Of a DNA stretch of 64,000 bases, positions 55,869-64,000 are shown piece after piece. The stretch is from Conchocele bisecta (taxonomy: Eukaryota > Mollusca > Bivalvia > Lucinida > Thyasiridae): the NCBI GenBank assembly GCA_029237695.1, contig CM055265.1, forward strand, positions 68,917,903-68,981,902. The letters are read 5' to 3'. The position numbers and the translations under genes were made by a program. Within the stretch, counting starts at the first letter, position 1; every line of letters begins with the position of its first letter. A model generated the notes under the pieces. The model saw only the letters and a list, made by a program, of their open reading frames with translations, made no database searches and was not told the origin of the DNA.

Positions 55869-58198
55869 CATTACGCAAACACGTCTTATTTGGAATTAAT
55901 AAATCACTGAACTACTTTCGGCAAGGGAGATAATCAATATCATGCGAACTATTTTCATATGAGCCAAGCGGATTGTTCTGTTTATGATTAGTATATATAG
56001 TTTTAAGCTATCTCCTGTGATATATAATGATACATTTTGTTATGTTATGGGTACTAATACATGTTGTTTCAATAGCGTATCTCTGTAACGGTATTGTTGT
56101 AGATGGAGTTGCAAATAATTTAATAATTATTACGTGCAAATGGTGGCGTAATACTGATAGCACTTCTGTATAACTGTGATTGTCGTAAATGGCGCAACAG
56201 TCGTGAGGTTAAGGTCGCCGACTTCAATGATTTAATTACCGATTTCCGGAAGGGTCGGTGGTTCAAACCTTGACGTGGTATAAATTTTTTTCTCCATATA
56301 TATTATTTTTGTGATTTTAATATTTTTTAACATTTTCACAATTTTATGATTTTAATAAAAAATACCTATAAATTGATAGAAACTTACCAACAATTAATTG
56401 TCCTCCATCTGCTCACAACATTGTTCGAACTGCGCCTGTGGCTACCACGACCAGAATTCACTGGCCGCAAACACATTAGCCATCGGCGTCTATTTATTAA
56501 ATTATTATTTTGTATTTTATTTGAATTCCGCGTGAACGCTGCATTTTGTGTCAACACCATTTACAGAAAATATTGGTGATTTTCTAAACGAATATCGGAG
56601 AAATGCGGCTATATATTTTGTCAATTTTCAACACCATTTACGGAAAAAAATTACTGATTTTTTAAAACAATATCGGCACAACTAAATACGGTGATAGAAT
56701 TTTTGTCAACTTTTCAACACCATTTCCGGAAAATATTACTGATTTTCTAAAAACAATATCGGCGAAAGTGTACTGAACTACTCTTTATTTTAAATAACCA
56801 GCCGTCTAATAGATCTGTGTATAATCGAGAGTATATCGTTAATTGTCATGTTGTCTCCGACAGTGAGGTGTTGCAGCACACATCAAAACGACACGTCAAT
56901 TTCAAAACATTGCCTAAGGGTCACAGCTGTGTGGTGTCATCAGATCAACACCTCGTCACACACAACTACGCATTATCAATTTTTTTCCCCACACAAACCG
57001 ACGTGTATTTACAACTAGATCTGTGTAATGTGTCGGGTGTAGCCAAAGACCATACATAAATTCGTAATTAGTCACAGATGTAGCCTTAAAATATAATCAA
57101 TTTCCTTAAATTACGTCCACATGTTGACAGATATTTCAGAGCAGACGTCATCGTAATTTGCCGTTATTTATTTCCAAAATTAGCCATATCTGTAAATGGC
57201 GTTGAAAGTTGACAATAAATTAAGACCAGATCAGTACGTTAAATCGCTATCGACGACAACTGACGATCCGATGAGAGAGTAATACCGTTTAAGCGTATCC
57301 AATGTTAAATATACATCGTTATTTTTTTATGACTTTCGTAGTTTTTACCGAGAAATTCAAACCGTTTCCAATTATTGGGGAACATAATATCATGATTAGC
57401 ACATCGTTTCACTAAGCGGGGGCTACTCAGGAAATGGGATCACACGGTCTATTGTTTACACTGGATTAATGGCGGCCTCCATGAGGTCTCAGGTAAATCT
57501 TAATTTTCAATAATACGACTGGTTTCTTCCTTTTAGTGATAACCATGTTCCAGCCGTTAACACTTATTTAGCAACATTACTTAATATGTAGTTAGTCTGA
57601 ACATTCTGCAGAGAAATCTGAATTGGACGGAATCGAGCGTTGTTTAAACTTAGTCCGGTTCATATGCACAGGACAAAATATGAACTGAAAATGGCACTTT
57701 GTGTGACAGAAATCCGTACGCGGACGAATAAAAAAAATATTTAGTTATAAATATCACATACAGCGAAACAGCGGTAGCATCTACTGTTTTAATAATATGC
57801 CTACATATTGTAATTAATGTTTAATAGTGATATACTTATGAATAATATACGATACTATGGTTTATACTCCAGCACTATGTTTTTAGGCTGTGTGATTTGC
57901 CTCAATATAAACTGGATTAATTAATACTTATATTCATGCGCTTCATGACAACATCATTACATTTAAAATATACAAATATTACTTAAAGGGGTACCGATAT
58001 GATACATTTTAATAATATAAATATTGAAAATACACATTACAATCGCTTACAACATAAGTTATTGATTGAAAATAGTCACTGCATCGTGACCTATTTGACC
58101 GCATTACCTATTGCGCGGCAACCTCATCAAACCCGCTGTTTACATAGGTAACCGGGGGTTTGGTGAGGTTGGCTCGCTAATACAATGTTTGCGTAATG
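55869..58198. mobile_element. 2,330-bp insertion with 13-bp TIR CATTACGCAAACA, copy B only
   Basis: Begins CATTACGCAAACACGTC and ends CAATGTTTGCGTAATG. At most one base is duplicated relative to copy A's empty site. No transposase is recognised. Inside are three ~100-bp units with CAACACCATTTACGGAAAA (56545-56745), a tRNA-like stretch (about 56172-56275), an 80-codon frame of unknown meaning (56817-57059), and a first-exon-like ATG (57469-57492, MAASMRSQ then GTAAAT). Confidence 0.8.
56172..56275 (+). pseudogene. tRNA-like sequence (Leu/Ser type), probably not functional
   Basis: GTCGTAAATGGCGCAACAGT resembles the 5' half with an A box, GGTTAAGGTCGCC the D-to-anticodon region, and GTGGTTCAAACC a B box, with a long variable region as in Leu or Ser tRNAs. 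The acceptor stem does not pair well and I cannot place an anticodon with confidence. Confidence 0.3.
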
Positions 58199-59015
58199 AT
58201 CTCCCTCTTTTCTACTTAGAATTTGGCAATTTTGCTGTGTAACTCGTAAAACTTTTAAACCGTACTAGCTACAGACCTGACACTTGGTATGTAGCTTGCT
58301 TATGATGAATAGATGCGCACAGTTTATTTCAGTTTTTGATTCATCCCTGGGTCATGGATTATCTCCCCCTTTTCGACTTAAAATTTTCCAATTTTGGCGT
58401 GGAAGTCGTAAAACTTTTAAAACCTAATAGCTACATATCTGAAACTTGGTATGATGCTTCCTTATGATGAGTAGATGCGCAATTTATTTTTAGATTTTTT
58501 AATCATGGATTATCTCCCCCTTTTTTACATAGAATTTGGCAATTTCGCCTTGTAACTCGTAAAACTTTTAAACCGTAATAGCTACAGACCTGAAACTTGG
58601 TATGTAGCTTCCTTATGACGAGTAGATGTGCAAAGTTTATTTCGGTTGTTGATTCGACATCCAGGTCATGGATTATCTCCCCTTTTTGACTTGCAATTTT
58701 GCCTCATTTATTATCAAAGCGATATATATGTGAGCATCCGTGTTCATCCGTGAACACATTTTCTAGTTAAATTATTTATACAAATTAAATGTGTCATCTG
58801 AAAAAATAATTTTATCGGCAGGTTATAAAGTGTGATCATTGTACATAAATACTGTGAACACCTAGTAATTTCCATTAACATTTTAAGGAAACACGGTTAT
58901 TGCCCCTGATATCAATGTTGAAAATCATGTTTTGATATAAAAGTATAATTATGCCAATTAATACGTCGGGTAATGGTGAATGAGTGTTTATTTTGCCCGA
59001 CAAAATGTCATATCT

Positions 59016-59891
59016 CAGTGCTCCAGATAAGGAATTAGTAATTGAGTATTTTCACTCCATCATTTCTAAAGCAATTGGGTATTTAAAAATTTTATTTGGG
59101 TAAAATAAAATCACACTACTGTTTACACATCAAGAGATAGCAATTATTGAATAGTTTGCTTCAAAATGAAAACATGTCTTGGCATTTCATTAGAATTGTC
59201 TCCTTGGAAACAATTCTAATGAAATACTTAGATGCGTTTTCGTGGAAAATAAGAAAAATATGTTATATGTGTGGTCGGTTTATTGTTTTCTGCAGCATGA
59301 TAAACAAGGTGTATGATCACGTGGTTTCCGAACCCGATTTTCCGACGTGACGTAATCTGTGACGTCATTTGTGACGTCATTTTTACAGTAGATTTTAATT
59401 ACAATCTTCCTAACAAACTGACGGATTGTGATGATATGTAGCGCACCAAATACGATGGCATATGTGTTTTATAGGTGCTCTGAAAGTTCTTTACAATAAC
59501 TTCACATTTCACAAAGAATCAAGTACCGTTTATTTCTGACATTCACGTGCTCTAGTTTTTATTTACATTTACGGTAACCTATTCTTCGTCAAAACGACAT
59601 AATTATGAGATTAAAGCCGCCTATACAATAAAGGGCAACGTGTACCGCATTTGCTGCGGTATATTTCATAAAAATATGTCCTTTCATTAGCAAGATATTA
59701 ACGGAAATCTACTGTAAACACATCTAAAAAACATGACGTCATGCTGTTCGGAAACCACGTGATCCCCTACCTTGATAAAGGTACCAAAAAATTGTTATTG
59801 CTTTTTGATACTCGCTATTTATGATTTCAATTGGGTTTTTGGTAATTGTTATTGGGTATTTAAGCAAATACGCAGCTTATCTGGAGCTCTG
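59016..59891. mobile_element. MITE family 4 long form without SINE, TSD ATATCT, copy B
   Basis: 876 bp between CAGTGCTCCAGATAAGG and CTTATCTGGAGCTCTG. Contains the CRE-like cluster (59343-59390). This is the empty allele for the SINE. Confidence 0.88.
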
Positions 59892-59956
59892 ATATCTAAA
59901 GAATTGACAAAAACTATGTCTCCCTATATTATAATCTGGCATGTGGGACACTATGT

Positions 59957-60510
59957 TTAACCCTTAGACCACTACACACAACAATTGTCGTCTGCTGTTG
60001 CCCTATTTCTCAATAAAAACATGGTTTGACAGCTCTTCAGAATCATTTCCATTGGAAATGATTCTAAAGTGCTGTCAAAGCATGTTGTAAATTATTCTAA
60101 AGTGCTGTCAAAGCATGTTTTTGATGATAAAAATGGAAAATAGAAAATAAACAGCAGACGACAAAAGATTAAGATAGCGGTGTAAGGGTTAAAACATGTT
60201 TGTTACACTGTGTCTCAGAATATTTTCGAGCTTGGAGTTTGAAATTAGTAGCAAAAATTATCTGATAAGGCAAAAAAACAACAACATTATTTGTACATGT
60301 AATAACATTGTAATTTTTCAAATAATTTCTGAAATTCTATCATCAAAAACATGCTTTGACAGCACTTTAGAATCATTTACAACATGGTTTGACAGCACTT
60401 TAGAATCATTTCCAATGGAAATGATTCTGAAGTGCTGTCAAACCTTGTTTTTATTGTGAAATAAGGCAAGATATAAAAGCAACAGCAGACGACAATTGTT
60501 GTGTGTACCA
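59957..60510. mobile_element. piggyBac-type hairpin MITEs, copy B
   Basis: First unit 59957-60192 (TTAACCCTTAG ... AAGGGTTAA), then a second hairpin unit with TTTGACAGCACTTTAGAATC / GATTCTGAAGTGCTGTCAAA. Confidence 0.72.
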
Positions 60511-60834
60511 TCTAATGGTTTTATCCCGTCAACGCAGTGTGCCGTGAAACACGGTGCCGTGAAACATATTTGATATCCTGTCAATACGACCTAATCACAA
60601 TTCATACGCGGGTACAAAGAAATGTCCAAACCGCAGTGTTGACCAGTGCCTGATTGATCAGACTGGTGAAAATTGGACTGTTCACAGTTTACGTGCGGGT
60701 TAAAATTCGCAAATAAAAACGTTATCGCCGGAAAATAAAATTGTTAAAATTAAGTTCATGCCAATTTCTGGATGCCAAAGCGATTACCATTACGACCCTC
60801 AATTTCCAATTGTTTGCTCTCTTCCCCATTCCGT

Positions 60835-60886
60835 GCGTCATAATTATAAGTACGTCAGTAAGTCTACTACGTCATTTAAAATAAAA
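60835..60886 (+). promoter_or_regulatory. TDRD12: Putative internal promoter with CRE-like half sites, copy B
   Basis: TGCGTCATAATTATAAGTACG, TACGTCAG and CTACGTCATT: three half sites within 45 bp upstream of the first exon. Confidence 0.45.
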
Positions 60887-60913
60887 ATGGCTGCTCCCAG
60901 TGATTCCAGTCAG
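60887..60913 (+). CDS. TDRD12: Alternative first coding exon MAAPSDSSQ, copy B
   Basis: Same nine codons and CAG|GTAAGG donor as 23532-23558, with an in-frame upstream stop (TAA in TTTAAAATAAAA differs in frame by one base from copy A). It splices in phase to 61828. Confidence 0.58.
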
Positions 60914-61504
60914 GTAAGGAAATAAACAAATAAAATAGTTGTTTGTCGTGTTGATTATTATACTGGGCAGCTCGCAATCATTGCGGAACCTGCTCTGAAT
61001 GAAAACGGATGGGTCTGGTGTATTTTGACAGTATATTTCGTTGAAAAGAAGCTGTAATTTCACATTGTCGGTGACAAAATATAATGCATCTACAGAACAT
61101 TCATCTGTTAAACCCGCCTGAAGTACCCATAGTGTAATGGTTAATTCTGGACGCATTGATTCAGCTGGTCACCATTCTAAATAGGATTAATTTGCAAAGC
61201 CGCCATCTTGTTTTTTTTTGTTTCCATCATTCATGAACGATGAAATGAATAGGAACAAAATCGTTGTAACCTGATAAGATTATTCTGTAAACATGTCGAT
61301 GAGTAAAGTACCTAAAGACTAAAACAAGTATTGATCAATTTACTGTCATGGCTGTTCATTAAGGGAATATTACAACCATAATGTATCAAACTATGTTGTG
61401 AGCGCAAAGGAGAGGTTGATGCAATTCGGTTCTAACTTATCTCGCGTTTTAAGCCTAAATTAACTAAATTAAGTTGATTTAAATGTTGTTTGACAAGGTT
61501 GACG

Positions 61505-61640
61505 GGATAAATAGAATAGTAAGTTAATGCCGTGAATGGGAAAAAAATATCTGGCACGGCACGGAAACGAGATGGGCTCCTAACCTAAGCCTTGCCAGAT
61601 ATTTTTTCCCATTCACGGCATTAAACCTACTATTCTCTAT
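61505..61640. repeat. Inverted-repeat element, copy B of 24155-24292
   Basis: AATAGAATAGTAAGTTAATG and complementary CATTAAACCTACTATTCTCT. Confidence 0.78.
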
Positions 61641-61827
61641 TTAGTAGCCAAATGGCTATTTTAGTAGCCAAATGGCTACTGTGGCTACCAATTGCGCCAA
61701 CCTAGGTTGTAGGCAAAACTCTTGTGCATCATGTAAATGCATCATGTTATTTGATTCCTTTGCTATTTCACTTTGATCACACATGATCGGACACCCTGCT
61801 AAAGACGTTGTTTTCTGTGTTGTGTAG

Positions 61828-61950
61828 AGGAAGGATGTGAAGCCAGGCATGTACGGCGTGGACGACAATGTTCTGGTACACGGCCACCGCCTCACCTACA
61901 AGCCAATCAGGACATTCGTAGACGCCAAGTTCACAGACAATGTCAAAAAG
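61828..61950 (+). CDS. TDRD12: TDRD12-like exon preceding the helicase domain, copy B
   Basis: Identical protein to 24477-24599 and in phase with the helicase exon at 63665. Here the junction to the next exon is visible. Confidence 0.84.
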
Positions 61951-61952
61951 GT

Positions 61953-62620
61953 ATATGTGGCTGTGACTGGAGAACTCCTGATTAAATAGCACACTTCTGT
62001 AGCCTGATACTGTCCATTCTGATTACTGTCTCTGTGACTTCTGCTATTCCGAGTAAGATATGCTTGTTAGCATGGGGGGTGTTCAGGGATTCCGCTAGGG
62101 AAAATAAAAAAAATCGCCACTTCCAAAATAATAAACAATTGGCGATAAAAAAATTACAATTTTTTTTTCTTTTTTTTTCCGAAAATTGTAATTTTTTATC
62201 GCCAATTGTTTATTTTTTCGAAAATTGTAATTTTTTATCGCCAATTGTTTATTTTTATCGCCAATTGCGAAAGTGGCGATCGCCAGCGGAATCCCTGGGT
62301 GTTTCATTGCGGATTCCACGGCTGTGCTGGATCTACACTGGTCGCAAAACCCACAGAGCTCCAGATAAGGTGCGTATTGGCGTATTTTACGCCATTTTCA
62401 CATTCCGTTTGGTCTGAAATTTTCTATGGATTTTTAATTATCATGTATGTTTCGTGCTGCAGTTTGGAGAATGTAGGAAAATCTTTTATCCTCATAGTGG
62501 AAGAAAAAAGTATTATAAAATTAGAAAACTCACGTTATGTAAACGTCAGTTGACAGTAAGCTTGAATTTCGTCTATTAGTTGGTTTCTGTGTAGTGCATA
62601 TTTTGGTCAGGAAAATATAT
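61953..62620. mobile_element. MITE family 3 remnant at a splice donor, with family 5 element 62094-62297
   Basis: The nested element is 204 bp here against 166 bp in copy A, through duplication of its AATTTTTTATCGCCAATTGT arm. A family 4 fragment (CAGAGCTCCAGATAAGGTGC) follows. Confidence 0.8.
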
Positions 62621-62705
62621 TGGATTTACATTTATTGAGCATAGGCTGGATTTACATTTATTGAGCATAGGCTGCATATGCAGCCTATGCTCAATAAATG
62701 TAAAG
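62620..62705. repeat. Hairpin element core, copy B
   Basis: Palindrome centred on GGCTGCATATGCAGCC, as at 25222-25305. Confidence 0.85.
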
Positions 62706-62904
62706 CCAAGTAGTGAGAGGCATTTTCAACTTGTCTACAAATAGTTGTGACTCCACAATATTTTTACGATATAGGTGATGGTTAAGGGCACTACATTTTG
62801 TTCGGAGTGTATGTATTACTTGGATATTCTGTATGCCACTGTAATAATAAGTTGGAACCTCGTCTGTATTTGTTTTTATTTTTGTTATTATCAGGAGTGT
62901 GCTC

Positions 62905-63650
62905 TGTATAACCGTGGCCCACCTTTTATAACTGTGACCCACAATGTGGCTGCAGCCCATATTTAATAACAACTGTGGTCCACATTGTATATCTGTGGCC
63001 CACATTGTATATCTTTGGCCCACATTGTATAACTACGACCCACATTGTGTAACTGTGCCCCACATTATATATGTGGCCCACCTTTTATAACTTGCCCACA
63101 ATGTGCTGCAGCCCATATTTAATAACAACTACGACCCACATTGTATATCTGTGCCCCACATTATATAACTACGACCCACATTGTGTAACTGTGCCCCACA
63201 TAATATATGTGGCCCACCTTTTATAACTTGCCCACAATGTGACTGCAGCCCATATTTAATAACAACTGCGGCCCACATTGTATATCTTTGGCCCACATTG
63301 TATAACTACGACCCACATTGTGTAACTGCCCCACATTATATATGTGGCCCACCTTTTATAACTGTGACCCACAATGTGGCTGCAGCCCATATTTAATAAC
63401 AACAGCAGCCCACATTGTATATCTTTGGCCCACATTGTATAACTACAACCCACATTGTGTAACTGTGCCCCACATTATATATGTGGCCCACCTTTTATAA
63501 CTTGCCCACAATGTGACTGCAGCCCATATTTAATAACAACTGCGGCCCACATTATATAACTGTGGCACGCATTGTATAACTACAACCCACATTGTGTAAC
63601 TGTGCCCCACATTATAATGCCCACATTGTATAACAGCTGACCCACCTTTT
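62905..63650 (+). repeat. Satellite with ~19-bp words and 137-bp higher-order period
   Basis: Words such as TATAACTACGACCCACATTG and TATATGTGGCCCACCTTT repeat. GCAGCCCATATTTAATAACA recurs at 62952, 63108, 63245, 63382 and 63519 (spacing 156, then 137, 137, 137). The array ends within about 15 bp of the acceptor of the helicase exon. Copy A breaks off at its start. Confidence 0.92.
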
Positions 63651-63664
63651 ACAACTTGTTGAAG

Positions 63665-63856
63665 GTGTGGGATTCTGAGGAGTTTGTGTCGCCGAAGCTA
63701 ATCCAGGCATACGTGTGGCCCGTGGTGTGTCGTGGCCGCCATGTCGTCGCTCTGTCTCCCGTTGGCTCCGGCAAGATGTTCGCCTACCTATTCCCACTGG
63801 TCTCGGCACTGCTCAATGACAAGGCCGTGTATCGTGGTCGTCCCAGCGGCATGGGG
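63665..63856 (+). CDS. TDRD12: TDRD12-like helicase exon (Q-motif region and motif I)
   Basis: A 192-nt exon of exactly 64 codons, phase 0 at both ends, acceptor CTTGTTGAAG and donor ATGGGG|GTAAGT. It encodes VWDSEEFVSPKLIQAYVWP, then VVCRGRHVVALSPVGSGKM and AYLFPLVSALL. 'P-x-x-I-Q-x-x-x-W-P-x-x-x-x-G-x-x-V-V' with 'S-P-V-G-S-G-K-M' is the start of a DEAD-box core. The motif I loop keeps GSGK, with Met where Thr or Ser is usual. The 'Q-A-Y-x-W-P' form resembles TDRD12 and its insect Yb relatives, partners in piRNA biogenesis. Motifs II-VI lie beyond the window. Only one copy exists here. Confidence 0.88.
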
Positions 63857-63875
63857 GTAAGTGCACACGTTATCT

Positions 63876-64000
63876 GTAGCCTATTTCACCAACATTGCAA
63901 AGTATACTTTTCTAGCAAAGTATACTTTGAGGTAGTAATCATTTATTTTTCCTGAAATGCATTATTTCATATAGAACTAACAAATGCATATATTTCATGA
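63876..64000. mobile_element. MITE family 1, cut by window end
   Basis: GTAGCCTATTTCACCAACAT starts 20 bp after the donor of the helicase exon. Confidence 0.88.

Larger units (their letters stand above)
55660..58725 (+). repeat. ~160-bp tandem repeat, copy B, cut by a 2.3-kb insertion
   Basis: Same units as 20020-20825. The first unit is split after GGTCATGGATTA and resumes at ATCTCCCTCTTTT. Confidence 0.8.
31986..62940. repeat. Copy B of the duplicated segment
   Basis: Collinear with 1-25545. Copy B is longer, mainly through nested insertions at 43613-44819, 51682-54640 and 55869-58198, and through an expanded VNTR. It continues past the end of copy A into the helicase exon. Confidence 0.93.

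Noticed and set aside
56817..57059. 80-codon frame in the B-only insertion as a transposase remnant
   Set aside because: No catalytic motif or known family pattern. Left as undetermined within the mobile element entry.

Overview
The window is non-coding-rich eukaryotic DNA, AT-biased and crowded with miniature DNA transposons, hairpin elements, satellites and short interspersed elements. It carries the dispersed coding exons of one spliced plus-strand gene. The repeats point to a mollusc, probably a bivalve: a pearl/CvA-like element with a core of about 160 bp repeated in tandem, intronic 'AAGGTCAAGGTCA'-type tandem repeats, and a SINE with an ACTC-repeat tail. The species cannot be named from this sequence.

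Gene content. Twelve exons have compatible splice phases and, joined, give one open frame of 905 codons (2,715 nt). They encode a Tudor domain (27413-30724), the rest of an extended Tudor fold (T4 and the exon at 2635/35763), a long Ser-rich RG-containing disordered linker (exons at 3744, 4428 and 7221 in copy A), short exons (8535, 11600, 24477), and the start of a DEAD-box-type helicase domain with a GSGK loop (63665-63856). Tudor followed by DEAD-box helicase is the TDRD12/Yb-family architecture of the germline piRNA pathway. Both ends of the gene lie outside the window. A separate first exon (MAAPSDSSQ, 23532 and 60887) with CRE-like sites upstream joins in phase to the exon before the helicase, so a shorter helicase isoform is possible.

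Layout. 1-25545 is copy A, which covers exon T4 through the exon at 24477. 25546-26045 is a 500-N scaffold gap. 26046-31985 is single-copy here and holds the Tudor exons T1-T3. 31986 to about 62940 is copy B, a near-repeat of copy A. 62940-64000 continues beyond the end of copy A with a satellite and the helicase exon. Copy A stops at the gap inside the satellite that precedes the helicase exon. The simplest reading is two haplotypes of one locus stacked head to tail by the assembler; a real tandem duplication is the alternative. Copy A exons are open. Copy B has frameshifts in the large linker exon and in the 87-nt exon.

The copies differ by many mobile-element events that act as a natural insertion record: a SINE with a 13-bp target duplication and a 1.7-kb TA-flanked element (copy A only); a pearl-like element nested in a GGCCA element nested in a MITE, a 2.3-kb TIR insertion, a piggyBac-type MITE and an expanded 37-bp VNTR (copy B only); and one micro-inversion. 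The most notable gene-structure observation is that one intron (4048-4427) is almost entirely a MITE flanked by a 6-bp duplication, and the 5' splice site lies inside the MITE's terminal repeat.

No bacterial, CRISPR, rRNA or convincing functional tRNA features were seen. Most open frames in the window lie inside repeats. On the minus strand at 12704-13690 (and 45580-46565) there is a decayed gene of a transposon-associated type.
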